In this document: piece by piece, positions 7,667 to 15,504 of the stretch
Numbering within the stretch: position 1 is the first letter of the stretch
How the letters are laid out: each line of letters starts with the position of its first letter
Translations under genes and position numbers: made by a program
Notes under the pieces: model-generated
Databases searched by the model: none
Seen by the model: the letters and a program-made list of their open reading frames with translations, nothing else
Told to the model about the DNA's origin: nothing
Assembly (NCBI GenBank): GCA_023458315.1
Contig: JAEXAH010000074.1
Span: forward strand, 1-27,095
Direction of reading: 5' to 3'
Length of the DNA stretch: 27,095 nt
DNA from: Pseudomonadota bacterium
Lineage (GTDB): Bacteria; Pseudomonadota; Alphaproteobacteria; Rhodospirillales; Magnetospirillaceae

Positions 7667-8062
7667 CTAGGACAGCAGTTTCGACGCGACGTTGATGTAT
7701 TTGCGGCCCGCTTCCTGGGCGGCGGCCACGGCCGAAACCAGCGGTTCGGAATGGCGGACGCTGGCCAGACGGATCAGCATGGGCAGGTTGACCCCGGCGA
7801 TCACCTCCACATGGGCCTTGTCCATGATGGAAATGGCCAGATTGGACGGGGTGCCGCCGAACATGTCGGTCAACAACACCACCCCGGCCCCGGCATCGCA
7901 GCGCGCCACCTGTTCCAGAATGTCGTTGCGGCGCTGTTCCATGTCGTCCTCGGGGCCGATGCAGACGGCGCCCACATTGGGCTGCGGCCCGACCACATGT
8001 TCCATGGCGGCGACCAGTTCGTCGGCCAGTCGACCATGGGTGACAAGTACCAATCCGATCAT
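7667..8062 (-). CDS. PTS EIIA component, mannose/fructose (Man) family
   Basis: A 131-aa EIIA domain standing alone, without EIIB, IIC or IID. The phosphorylated His is His9 in MIGLVLVTHG. The core contains VVLLTDMFGGTPSNLA, the hallmark of the EIIA-Man fold. Two in-frame ATGs exist, at 8068 and 8062. I chose 8062 because aagggg lies about 6 nt before it, and this gives the usual family start. It sits between rapZ and ptsH, as in other alphaproteobacteria. As no permease is present, it probably works as the terminal phosphate acceptor and signal output of the regulatory PTS. Its regulatory target is not visible from sequence. Confidence 0.92.
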   Translation of the reverse strand: MIGLVLVTHGRLADELVAAMEHVVGPQPNVGAVCIGPEDDMEQRRNDILEQVARCDAGAGVVLLTDMFGGTPSNLAISIMDKAHVEVIAGVNLPMLIRLASVRHSEPLVSAVAAAQEAGRKYINVASKLLS

Positions 8063-8075
8063 AGCCATCCCCTTG

Positions 8076-9011
8076 TCAGACTCCCCCCTCGTCCAGCTCG
8101 CGGTGACGCAGCTCGACGCGGACCCCTTGTTGTTTCAACCATTCCGCCAGCCTTTCGCTCACGAAGACCGAACGGTGCCGTCCCCCGGTACAGCCGACGG
8201 CGATGGTCAGATAGCTTTTCCCCTCGGCGGCGAAGCGCGGCAGCAGCGGCGCCAGCAGACCGGTCAGGGATTGGAAGAATGCCGGATAATCGGCGTCCTG
8301 CGCCACGTATTCCGCGACCCCGGCATCGCGCCCGGTCAGCGGCCGCAGCGTCGGCACGTAATGGGGGTTGGACAGGAAGCGGGCGTCGAACACCAGATCC
8401 GCCTCTCGCGGCAGGCCGTTGCGATAGGCGAACGAGGTGACGAACACCATCAGCCCCTGCCCGGCGGCCAGCCCGAAATGGCTGCCCAGCGCCTGCTTGA
8501 ACTCGCCGGGCGCCAGGGCGGTGGTGTCGAACACCACGTCGGCGCGGCGCTTCAGCGGCGACACCAGGGTGCGTTCGTGGCGGATGCCGTCCACCAGCGG
8601 CCGGTCCACCGCCAGGGGATGGCGGCGCCGCGTCTCGGTGAAGCGGCGACACAGCACCTCGTCGTCGCAATCCAGGAACAGCACCCGCACGTCGATGCCG
8701 GGGTCGGCGGCCAGCAAATCCAGGGTGCGGCCGATGGGCTCGACCCCGAAATCGCGGGTGCGGATGTCGATGCCCACGGCCAGCGGCCGCCTTTCGCCGG
8801 AATCCTCGGCCATGCCGGGACGCACAAGCGCGGTCAACAGGCTGACCGGCAGATTGTCCACCGCCTCGTATCCCAGATCCTCCAGCACCTTGAGCGCCGA
8901 GGTCTTGCCCGCCCCGGACAGGCCGGTGACGATCAGCACACGGCCATCGGTCCGCCCCACGGGCGGCACGGTACGACAGGCGGTGTCGGAGGGAGGGGGG
9001 AAATCCGTCAT
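8076..9011 (-). CDS. rapZ: RapZ family GTPase/ATPase (YvcJ-like)
   Basis: A 311-aa P-loop protein. Walker A is GLSGAGKTS (30-38). The middle carries LFLDCDDEVLCRRFTETRRR and HPLA, and the C-terminal domain has the diagnostic GCTGGRHRSVF motif. E. coli RapZ (284 aa) is an RNA-binding adaptor that guides RNase E to GlmZ in control of amino-sugar synthesis. Whether the alphaproteobacterial protein does this is unknown. The extra N-terminal 20-25 residues are Pro/Thr-rich and probably disordered. The ATG at 9011 shares its A with the hprK stop (TGATG), giving coupling; a GTG one codon earlier is less likely. RapZ genes commonly sit beside PTS genes. Confidence 0.93.
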   Translation of the reverse strand: MTDFPPPSDTACRTVPPVGRTDGRVLIVTGLSGAGKTSALKVLEDLGYEAVDNLPVSLLTALVRPGMAEDSGERRPLAVGIDIRTRDFGVEPIGRTLDLLAADPGIDVRVLFLDCDDEVLCRRFTETRRRHPLAVDRPLVDGIRHERTLVSPLKRRADVVFDTTALAPGEFKQALGSHFGLAAGQGLMVFVTSFAYRNGLPREADLVFDARFLSNPHYVPTLRPLTGRDAGVAEYVAQDADYPAFFQSLTGLLAPLLPRFAAEGKSYLTIAVGCTGGRHRSVFVSERLAEWLKQQGVRVELRHRELDEGGV

Positions 9012-9442
9012 CACGGCCGCATTATATCCCGCGTTGCCGAAAGCATCGCAAGACGAACCTTCGCCGGGGCCGACGCCTCGAACGCCGCCAGGGCCACGCG
9101 CGGCAGCATGACGCCCAGGAATTGCGCCGAGGACGGCTCGGGCAAACGCTCGACGTCCTTGGCCGCCACCAGATCCACCACCAGGGCCAGCGGCGCGCGG
9201 GCGCGGTGCGGCAGGCGCACGATGCCCAGGCCGCGCACTTCCAGCAGACCGGCGATGGTGTCGGGGCAGGCGACGAACAGGCGGCCGCCATCGTTGCTGA
9301 TGGCGGTCTGGTCATCGGCCACCAGCACGGCGCCGCCATCGATCAGGCGAAGCGCCAGATCGGACTTGCCCCCGCCCGAGGGGCCGCGGATCAGCACGGC
9401 ATGGCCGCCGATCTCGACGCTGGTGGCATGAACCAGATGCAT
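9011..9442 (-). CDS. hprK: HPr kinase/phosphorylase, short alphaproteobacterial form
   Basis: 143 aa, consisting only of the catalytic domain; Firmicutes enzymes are about 310 aa with an extra N-terminal domain. Walker A is GPSGGGKSD (20-28). The catalytic and metal-binding region is VADDQTAI, and the signature LLEVRGLGIVRLP follows. The predicted reaction is ATP-dependent phosphorylation, and dephosphorylation, of Ser49 of the HPr encoded downstream. The start MHLVHATSV at 9442 was chosen because it matches the family and the frame upstream runs into the lipoprotein gene; the Shine-Dalgarno is poor, so it may depend on readthrough from upstream. Its stop overlaps the rapZ start. Confidence 0.93.
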   Translation of the reverse strand: MHLVHATSVEIGGHAVLIRGPSGGGKSDLALRLIDGGAVLVADDQTAISNDGGRLFVACPDTIAGLLEVRGLGIVRLPHRARAPLALVVDLVAAKDVERLPEPSSAQFLGVMLPRVALAAFEASAPAKVRLAMLSATRDIMRP

Positions 9443-9488
9443 GCCGAGAGGGTGGATGGACCCGCGAGGGGAGTCAAGCCCACCGCAT

Positions 9489-10196
9489 TCAGCGGCAATA
9501 GGCGTCGCTGTCCCACTGCCCGCGAATGGTGGCCGGGGTGGCGGGCAGCACCACCAGTTCCGAGGCGCCGTAATGATCGGCCCTGGCATCGGGTGCCCAG
9601 TCGTAGGTATAGCCCAGCCGGGTATAGGGATAACCGCCGACGGTGGTGTAGGACGACGCCATGGTCAGCGCCGCGAAGGTCTGGGTGGCATCCGCCGCCG
9701 CCAGCGTGCCGGTCAAGGCCGGGGTGCAGACCGGACGGCCCTGGGCATCCTGCCCCTGGCCGACGCAGGGCCGCGCCAGGGCGGCGCGCGGCACGCTGAA
9801 TTCCACGAAGACGCGGGGATACTTGCCGCCCGGCGGCAGGCCCAGCACCTGTTCCAGGCGGCGGGTCAGCGCCGCCCCCGACAGGCCCCACGATTTGCAG
9901 CGGTCGCGCACTTCACCGGCCAGCGTCACCCAGGTGCGGTCGGCATCGCGGGTCGACCCGGCACGCGGCACCGGGCAAGTGCCGTCGGCGCAGGCCAGCG
10001 GGTCGCGGCTGCCGGTCCAACTGACCACGGTGACGCTGTCGCCATCGGGCAGCGGCCGCAACGGCAGCACCTTGTCGGGCGAGGCCCAGGCGGCATCCTT
10101 GACGGCGGCCACATAGCGGTCGCCATCGGACAACGAGGCGGTGGCGGAACAGGCCGACAAAGCGACGGCGGCGGCGACAACGAACAGACGGCGCAT
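9489..10196 (-). CDS. Cys-rich lipoprotein of unknown function between chvG and hprK
   Basis: 235 aa with a clear lipoprotein signal: MRRLFVVAAAVALSAC, lipobox LSAC, lipidated Cys16. The mature part has six further cysteines (in LACADGTC, DRC, RPC, PVC and YCR), enough for three disulfides in the periplasm, and an N-terminal SLSDGDRYVAAVKDAAW. I recognise no domain. A good Shine-Dalgarno (ggggaggga) precedes the ATG at 10196. It lies 56 bp after chvG and 46 bp before hprK, on the same strand, so it is probably co-transcribed. In the usual cluster chvG and hprK are neighbours, so this gene is an insertion into a conserved order. A link to envelope sensing by ChvG is speculation. Confidence 0.8.
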   Translation of the reverse strand: MRRLFVVAAAVALSACSATASLSDGDRYVAAVKDAAWASPDKVLPLRPLPDGDSVTVVSWTGSRDPLACADGTCPVPRAGSTRDADRTWVTLAGEVRDRCKSWGLSGAALTRRLEQVLGLPPGGKYPRVFVEFSVPRAALARPCVGQGQDAQGRPVCTPALTGTLAAADATQTFAALTMASSYTTVGGYPYTRLGYTYDWAPDARADHYGASELVVLPATPATIRGQWDSDAYCR

Positions 10197-10252
10197 GACA
10201 TCCCTCCCCAGGGTTGATTGGGGAGAGATGCTATCACAGGATGTAAAACGCG

Positions 10253-11881
10253 TCAGCCATTGCCCGTCAAGGGCAGCATCACCACGAAACGGGCGCCGCC
10301 TTCGGCGCGGTTTTCGGCCCAGATGCGGCCGCCATGGGCCTGGACGATCTGTTTGCTGATGGACAGGCCCAGGCCGGAATGGGTGCCGAATTTCTCGGTC
10401 TGCGGCCGTTCCGAATAGAAACGGTCGAAGATGGCCTCCAGCTTGTTGTCGGGAATGCCGGGGCCGTCATCCTCGACGGTGACGCGGACGAACTTGCCGT
10501 CCCGTTGCGCCGCCAACGCGATGGTGCCGCCGGGCGGGCTGAACGAGGCGGCGTTGCCGATCAAATTGCGCAGCACCTGCACCAGCCGCCCCTCGATGCC
10601 CGACACCACCAGCGGGTCGCCCGACGGCACCCGCACCGCATACTGCACGGCGCCGTCCTCGGCGGTGGAGCGATAGATGTCGCCCAGGGTTTCCAGCATG
10701 GCGGCCATGGCCACCGGCTCGGTCTCGGCGCGCGACAATTCGGCGTCGATGCGCGAGGCGTCCGAGATGTCGGTGATCAGCCGGTTCAGGCGTTCCACGT
10801 CGTCCTGGACGATGGCCAGCAGCTTGCGCTGTTTCTCGGGGTCGGTCAGCCGCGCCGCCGTCTCCACCGCCGAGCGCACGCTGGTCAGCGGGTTCTTGAT
10901 CTCGTGCGCCACGTCGGCGGCGAAGCGTTCGATGGCGTCCATGCGGTTCCACAGCGCCTCGGTCATTTCCTTCAGCGCCTGCGACAATTCGCCGATCTCG
11001 TCATGGCGGTCGCCCAGGTCGGGGATGCGGTGGCGGCGGCCGTGGCCGTGGCGCACCTGCTCGGCCGCCAGGGCCAGACGGCGGATGGGCCGGGCGATGG
11101 TGCCCGCCATGTAGAACGACAGCCCCACCGTGACGGTCAGCGCCGCCACGAAGATTTGCAGGATGTTCAGCCGCACCTGGAACAGGCTTTTCGCCACGTT
11201 GCGGCCGTCGGCCTGCACCACCAGGGCGCCCACCACCTGCTTGTAGCGTTGCACCGGCACCGCCACCGACAGCATCAGCCCGCCCGGCCGCGACCGCACC
11301 GCCGCGGCGTTGCGTCCCGACAGGGCGGCCATGGCCTCGGGCCAATGGTCGGCGCGTTCGTTGACCATGTGCTCGGGGTGGGGCGGCAGGGTGTCGTCCT
11401 CGGGCATCCAGGTGGACAATCCGTCCCACCATTGCGCCATCTCGGCCCCCCAGCCATGCCCGGCGGGCGGCGGCAATTCCTCGATCAGGATGTTGCCCTT
11501 GACCGACAGCAGATAGCGGGAATCGGCGGCCAGGTCGCCCACCGCGTCGAACAGCCGGGCGCGCACCTGGGCGGGTTGGGCCAGACGGCGGACCATCTGC
11601 TGCGCCAGATCGGAATTGAGCTCCAGGAAGCCCAGCGACTGTTCGCTGACCGCGCCCTCGCCCACCGCGCCCGCCACCATCTCGGCCTGGGTGGTCAGGC
11701 CGGCCAGTTCGCCCTGGATCAGCCCCTGCTTGTAGCGGTCCATATAGAACAGACCGGCCACCAGCAGGATGGGCGCCACCAGATTGACCGCCAGGATGCG
11801 CCGGGTCAGCGGCGATTTCAGCGGCCGCCAGCGCCGGAAGCGCCGCCGGGGCGGGGCGTTGCCGTCAGAGGGAATCGTCAC
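10253..11881 (-). CDS. chvG: Sensor histidine kinase ChvG (ExoS-like)
   Basis: A 542-aa envelope sensor. TM1 is at about 29-47 and a periplasmic domain of about 190 residues follows, with the HGWGAEMAQWWDGLSTW region and the end RYKQVVGALVVQADGRN typical of ChvG. TM2 is at about 238-260, then HAMP. The dimerisation helix carries FAADVAHEIKNPLTSVRSAVE, with phospho-acceptor His326. The ATPase domain has N box NLIGNAASFSP, G1 DDGPGIP, F box IFDRFYSER and G2 HSGLGLSISK. The start is GTG 11881, overlapping the chvI stop by 17 bp; no earlier start is plausible. In rhizobia ChvG/ExoS responds to acid and envelope state through ExoR; no exoR is seen here. Confidence 0.93.
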   Translation of the reverse strand: MTIPSDGNAPPRRRFRRWRPLKSPLTRRILAVNLVAPILLVAGLFYMDRYKQGLIQGELAGLTTQAEMVAGAVGEGAVSEQSLGFLELNSDLAQQMVRRLAQPAQVRARLFDAVGDLAADSRYLLSVKGNILIEELPPPAGHGWGAEMAQWWDGLSTWMPEDDTLPPHPEHMVNERADHWPEAMAALSGRNAAAVRSRPGGLMLSVAVPVQRYKQVVGALVVQADGRNVAKSLFQVRLNILQIFVAALTVTVGLSFYMAGTIARPIRRLALAAEQVRHGHGRRHRIPDLGDRHDEIGELSQALKEMTEALWNRMDAIERFAADVAHEIKNPLTSVRSAVETAARLTDPEKQRKLLAIVQDDVERLNRLITDISDASRIDAELSRAETEPVAMAAMLETLGDIYRSTAEDGAVQYAVRVPSGDPLVVSGIEGRLVQVLRNLIGNAASFSPPGGTIALAAQRDGKFVRVTVEDDGPGIPDNKLEAIFDRFYSERPQTEKFGTHSGLGLSISKQIVQAHGGRIWAENRAEGGARFVVMLPLTGNG

Positions 11882-12569
11882 GATAGCGGTAGCCCACGCC
11901 GTACAGGGTTTCGATATGGGCGAAATCGTCGTCCACCTCGCGGAACTTCTTGCGCAGCCGCTTGATGTGGCTGTCGATGGTGCGGTCGTCCACGTAGATG
12001 TGCTCGCCATAGGCCGAGTCGATCAACTGGTCGCGGTTCTTGACGTGGCCGGGACGCTGGGCCAGCGATTTGAGGATCAGGAACTCGGTGACGGTCAGAT
12101 CGACCTTTTCACCCTTCCAGGTGCAGATGTGGCGGGCCTGGTCCAGCACCAGTTGGCCGCGCACCAGGGTCGAGCCGGAACCGGGCTGTTCCGGCTCGGA
12201 CGCCGCCTCCAGCCGCCGCAGCAGGGCGCGGATGCGTTCGATCAGCAGCTTCTGCGAGAACGGCTTCTTGATGTAATCGTCGGCGCCCATGCGCAGGCCC
12301 AGCAACTCGTCCACCTCGTCGTCCTTCGAGGTCAGGAAGATCACCGGAATGGCCGATTGCTTGCGCAGGCGCTGCAACAATTCCATGCCGTCCATGCGCG
12401 GCATCTTGATGTCCAGCACCGCCAGATCGGCGGCCTGGGCGGTCAGCCCGCGCAGCGCCTCGGCGCCGTCGTTGTAGGTGCGGACCTTGAAGCCCTCGGC
12501 CTCCAGCGCCATGGACACCGAGGTCAGGATGTTGCGGTCGTCGTCGACCAGGGCGATGGTATGGGTCAC
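11865..12569 (-). CDS. chvI: Response regulator ChvI (OmpR family)
   Basis: A 234-aa two-domain regulator. The receiver domain has the acidic pocket Asp9-Asp11 (ALVDDD), phospho-acceptor Asp53 in VLDIKMPRMDG, Thr80 and Lys102 (KKPF). The C-terminal winged helix is of OmpR type (about 135-232), with TVTEFLILKSLAQRPG and DDRTIDSHIKRLRKKF as the recognition helix. I chose GTG 12569 over an ATG at 12617 because ChvI proteins begin two to four residues before the first strand, and aagga lies upstream. It leads the chvI-chvG-PTS operon. In rhizobia, ChvI controls exopolysaccharide, motility and pckA; the local regulon is unknown. Confidence 0.92.
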   Translation of the reverse strand: MTHTIALVDDDRNILTSVSMALEAEGFKVRTYNDGAEALRGLTAQAADLAVLDIKMPRMDGMELLQRLRKQSAIPVIFLTSKDDEVDELLGLRMGADDYIKKPFSQKLLIERIRALLRRLEAASEPEQPGSGSTLVRGQLVLDQARHICTWKGEKVDLTVTEFLILKSLAQRPGHVKNRDQLIDSAYGEHIYVDDRTIDSHIKRLRKKFREVDDDFAHIETLYGVGYRYRDDSL

Positions 12570-12660
12570 GGCGTCTGCATCCTTGCCTGAAACACGCTTT
12601 GCCGCAGGGTTGCGCAATCGCGCGCGGCTGGCAAGCCCGCCCCTGCCGTGTTCGCGGCAA

Positions 12661-12690
12661 TTGACACCCTGATTGCGGCGAAATTATAGT
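12661..12690 (+). promoter_or_regulatory. Sigma70-type promoter of the cobalt transport operon
   Basis: A perfect -35 ttgaca (12661-12666), an 18-bp spacer and a -10 tatagt (12685-12690, 5 of 6 matches). The predicted start near 12697 coincides with the 5' edge of the cobalamin riboswitch. This is the best promoter match in the window. Confidence 0.8.
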
Positions 12691-12696
12691 CCCGGC

Positions 12697-12914
12697 CGAT
12701 GGTTCCCCAACGCAACGCCGTTGCGAAGGGGTGAAAAGGGAACCCGGTACGGACGCCGAAAAGGCGGCTTATTCCGGGGCTGCCCCCGCAACTGTAGGCG
12801 GAGAGGTTCCGGCCGTTTGCGATGCCACTGGCCCGTCCACGCGATCCACCGCGGGACGATCAAAGCCGGGAAGGCTATGCCGGACCCCATGACCCGCGAG
12901 CCAGGAGACCTGCC
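12697..12914 (+). ncRNA. Cobalamin (adenosylcobalamin-type) riboswitch
   Basis: Conserved riboswitch elements appear in order. They are ggtgaaaagggaa (12730-12742), gctgcccccgcaactgta (from about 12779), the gatgccactgg segment, ccgggaaggc (about 12867-12876) and the B12 box agccaggagacctgcc (12899-12914). Bases 12915-13029 are the expression platform. They hold a perfect palindrome gcgtgcgcacgc (12925-12936), a 7-bp hairpin ttccagg/cctggaa (12938-12959) and a gggcg/cgccc pair shortly before the Shine-Dalgarno gaaggtgg. There is no U-run, so translational control of cbiM, or Rho-dependent control, is more likely than intrinsic termination. Cobalamin should switch the cobalt importer off. Confidence 0.93.
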
Positions 12915-13029
12915 ATCGCACCCGCGTGCGCACGCTTTTCCAGGCGGGGTGTCCTGGAATCGTGAAGTCGGCCTTTCCGCTGGAAGGGCGGATTGTGCGC
13001 CCGCTTTCGCGGTTTGAAGGTGGATTGTC

Positions 13030-13677
13030 ATGCATATCATGGAAGGTTTCCTTCCGGTTGCCCACGCCGTGGGCTGGACCGTCGCGGCCGCGCCGTTCGT
13101 GGTCGCGGGCGCCATGCGCCTGAAGAAAGTGGTGGCCGAGCATCCCGAGGCGCGTCTGACCCTGGGCGCCGCCGGGGCTTTCGCCTTCGTGCTGTCGGCG
13201 CTGAAGATGCCCAGCGTCACCGGCTCGTGCTCGCATCCCACCGGCACCGGCCTGGGCGCCATCACCGTCGGCCCGGCGGTCATGGCGGTGCTGGGCACCA
13301 TCGTCCTGCTGTTCCAGGCGCTGCTGCTGGCCCATGGCGGCCTGACCACCCTGGGCGCCAACGTGTTTTCCATGGCCGTCGCCGGTCCGTGGATCGCCTG
13401 GGGCGTGTGGAAGCTGGCGGGCAAGCTGGGCGCGCCCGCCGGGCTGGCGGTGTTCCTGGGCGCCTTTGCCGGTGATCTGGGCACCTATGTGGTGACGTCG
13501 CTGCAATTGGCGCTGGCCTTTCCCGACGCGGTTTCCGGCTTCGGCGGCGCCTTCGCCAAGTTCGCGGGCATCTTCGCCCTGACCCAGATTCCGCTGGCGG
13601 TGGCCGAGGGCCTGCTGACGGTGGTGGTGGTCAACGCCCTGGCCGCGCGCCACGGCAAGGTGGAGGTGAAGGCGTGA
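13030..13677 (+). CDS. cbiM: Cobalt ECF transporter substrate-binding membrane protein CbiM
   Basis: 215 aa, the S component of the cobalt importer. It begins MHIMEGFLP, the conserved start in which the free N-terminus and His2 bind the metal. The loop SVTGSCSHPTGTGLGAI (about 61-77) is the second conserved metal-site and gating segment of CbiM. Six or seven hydrophobic helices follow. The sequence AFAGDLGTYVVTSLQLALAFP is typical of the family. The gene lies directly under a cobalamin riboswitch, with Shine-Dalgarno gaaggtgg. Its stop overlaps the cbiN start (TGATG). Family length is normal. The riboswitch makes cobalt rather than nickel the likely substrate. Confidence 0.95.
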   Translation: MHIMEGFLPVAHAVGWTVAAAPFVVAGAMRLKKVVAEHPEARLTLGAAGAFAFVLSALKMPSVTGSCSHPTGTGLGAITVGPAVMAVLGTIVLLFQALLLAHGGLTTLGANVFSMAVAGPWIAWGVWKLAGKLGAPAGLAVFLGAFAGDLGTYVVTSLQLALAFPDAVSGFGGAFAKFAGIFALTQIPLAVAEGLLTVVVVNALAARHGKVEVKA

Positions 13678-13955
13678 TGATGACGACCCGGTCCAAGAAC
13701 ATCGTGCTGCTGGCCGCCACCGCCCTGCTGGTGGCCGCCCCCATGCTGCTGAACCTGCCCGGCGAATACGGCGGCGCCGACGGCGCGGCCAAGGACGCCA
13801 TCGTCGAAACCGGTTACGAGCCGTGGTTCGAACCCATCTGGTCGCCGCCCTCGGGCGAGATCGAAAGCCTGTTCTTCGCCTTGCAGGCGGCGCTGGGCGC
13901 GGGCGTGCTCGGCTATGTGCTGGGCTACGTCAAGGGACGGCGCGGCGACAAATGA
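13677..13955 (+). CDS. cbiN: Cobalt transport protein CbiN
   Basis: A 92-aa small membrane subunit with two helices: residues about 6-25 (KNIVLLAATALLVAAPMLL) and about 64-85 (ESLFFALQAALGAGVLGYVLGY). They flank a periplasmic loop containing the typical GEYGGADGAAKDAI and GYEPWFEPIW stretches. CbiN is needed to load metal into CbiM. The start is uncertain among GTG 13674, ATG 13677 and ATG 13680; the ggagg at 13662-13666 allows any of them. The stop overlaps the cbiQ start (ATGA). Confidence 0.93.
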   Translation: MMTTRSKNIVLLAATALLVAAPMLLNLPGEYGGADGAAKDAIVETGYEPWFEPIWSPPSGEIESLFFALQAALGAGVLGYVLGYVKGRRGDK

Positions 13956-14677
13956 TCTCTTCCGACCGGCTGGCCCATACCAGCCGTTGGCGGAAACGGT
14001 CCCTGGCGGAAAAGGCCCTGCTGTCGCTGGGCCTGCTGACCCTGGCCCTGGCGTTGCCGCCCTGGCCGGGGGCCGCTTTGGTGCTGGCGGCGGCGCTGGC
14101 CGCCGCCCTGGCCGCCGGAACGCCGCCCGCCGCGCTGTTCCGGCTGTTTCTCGGCCCGCTGGCCTTCATCCTGACCGGCGCCGCCACCCTGCTGGTCCAG
14201 GGCGGCGCCGACGGCCTGCATTTTTCCCCCGGCGGCGCCTGGCAGGCGGCGCTGCTGGTGCTGCGTGCCGTGGCGGCGGTATCGGCCATGCTGTTGCTGA
14301 CCGTCACCACCCCGGCCAGCGATCTGGTCCAGGGTTTGCGCCGTCTGGGCCTGCCGCCCGAGGTGGCCGAGGTGGCGCTGACCACCTATCGTCTGTTGTT
14401 CGTGCTGCTGGACACCGCCGCCGCCATCCATGCCAGCCAGGAATCGCGGCTGGGCACCTTCGGCTGGCGGCGGCGCATCCGCTCGACCGGCCTGCTGGCG
14501 GGGGTGCTGCTGCCGCGCGCCCTGGACCGCGCCCGGCGGCTGGAGGTGGGGCTGGCGGCACGCGGCTTCGACGGCTCGCTGCGTACCCTGTCGCCCACCC
14601 GCCCCGCCGACCGGCGGGTGCTGGCCGCCATTCTGCTGTTGCTGATCGCCCTGGGAGGGGCGGGATTATGGATGTGA
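13952..14677 (+). CDS. cbiQ: Cobalt ECF transporter T component CbiQ
   Basis: A 241-aa membrane coupling protein (EcfT family) that transmits ATPase motion to CbiM. Hydrophobic helices lie at about 24-56, 60-84 and 98-118, with a last one at about 222-240. The cytoplasmic part carries the coupling motif region LEVGLAARGFDG (about 197-208), whose Ala-Arg-Gly contacts the ATPase. SDLVQGLRRLGLPPEVAEVA is a typical EcfT segment. The start overlaps the cbiN stop. The 3' end overlaps cbiO by 10 bp, so translation of all four genes is linked. Confidence 0.93.
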   Translation: MISSDRLAHTSRWRKRSLAEKALLSLGLLTLALALPPWPGAALVLAAALAAALAAGTPPAALFRLFLGPLAFILTGAATLLVQGGADGLHFSPGGAWQAALLVLRAVAAVSAMLLLTVTTPASDLVQGLRRLGLPPEVAEVALTTYRLLFVLLDTAAAIHASQESRLGTFGWRRRIRSTGLLAGVLLPRALDRARRLEVGLAARGFDGSLRTLSPTRPADRRVLAAILLLLIALGGAGLWM

Positions 14678-15504
14678 TTCTGGAAGCCCGCGGCCTGACC
14701 TATGCCTATCCCGGCGGCGTGCCCGCCCTGGACGGACTGGATTTGCGGGTGGAGCGCGGCCAGCGTCTGGCCATCCTGGGGCCGAACGGCGCGGGCAAGA
14801 CCACCTTGCTGATGCACCTCAACGGCACCTTGCGCCCCGGCGCGGGCGAGGTGCTGCTGGACGGTGCCGTCCAAAGCCATGGCCGCGCCGTCCTGGCGGC
14901 ATGGCGGCGGCGGGTCGGACTGGTGTTGCAGGAACCGGACGACCAGTTGTTCGCCGCCTCGGTGGCCGAGGACGTGTCGTTCGGACCGCTGAACCTGGGC
15001 CTGTCGGACGACGAAACCCGCCAGCGGGTGGACGAGGCGCTGGCCGCCCTGCGCATCACCGACCTGGCCGACCGCCCCACCCATATGCTGTCCTTCGGGC
15101 AAAAGAAGCGCGCCGCCATCGCCGGAGCGGTGGCCATGCGGCCGGACGTGCTGTTGCTGGACGAACCCACCGCCGGAATGGACCAGTTCGGCGCCGTGCA
15201 CCTGCTGGCGGCGCTGGACAAGCTGCGCGCCCGGGGCGCCACCCTGGTCTTCACCACCCATGACGTGGATCTGGCGTGGTCGTGGGCCGATGCGGTGGCG
15301 GTGTTCGTCGGCGGCCGCGTCATCCGCCAGGGGCGCCCCCAGGACGTGCTGGCCGACCACGACGCGCTGGCCCAGGCGCGGCTGAAGCCGCCGCTGTTGC
15401 TGGAACTGGGGCTCAAGGCCCGCGAACGCGGCTGGCTGGCCCCCGACGCGCCGCTGCCGCGCAGCCGCGCCGATGCCCTGGCGCTGATGGAAAAAATCGC
15501 TTAG
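14668..15504 (+). CDS. cbiO: Cobalt ECF transporter ATPase CbiO
   Basis: A 278-aa ATP-binding subunit. Walker A is GPNGAGKTT (38-46), the Q-loop is LVLQEPDDQLF (86-96, the DDQ(L/I)F form typical of ECF ATPases), the signature is LSFGQKKR (141-148), Walker B is VLLLDEP (161-167) and the H-loop is TTHD. The signature LSFGQ, instead of LSGGQ, is common in CbiO. It closes the cbiMNQO operon and completes a functional importer in the order M-N-Q-O. The TAG stop lies at the edge of a hairpin array that may act as a terminator or mRNA 3' stabiliser. Confidence 0.95.
   Translation: MDVILEARGLTYAYPGGVPALDGLDLRVERGQRLAILGPNGAGKTTLLMHLNGTLRPGAGEVLLDGAVQSHGRAVLAAWRRRVGLVLQEPDDQLFAASVAEDVSFGPLNLGLSDDETRQRVDEALAALRITDLADRPTHMLSFGQKKRAAIAGAVAMRPDVLLLDEPTAGMDQFGAVHLLAALDKLRARGATLVFTTHDVDLAWSWADAVAVFVGGRVIRQGRPQDVLADHDALAQARLKPPLLLELGLKARERGWLAPDAPLPRSRADALALMEKIA

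Noticed and set aside
5565..7670. 701-codon + strand ORF opposite Enzyme I
   Set aside because: Composition (Gly, His, Gln, Arg) shows an antisense shadow; Enzyme I motifs are complete on the other strand.
12673..13017. ORF of 114 codons in the cbiM leader
   Set aside because: It coincides with a cobalamin riboswitch and has no protein-like features.
14935..14952. Possible frameshift or damage in cbiO because of the DDQLF and LSFGQ variants
   Set aside because: Both are normal variants in ECF-type ATPases and the frame is intact.
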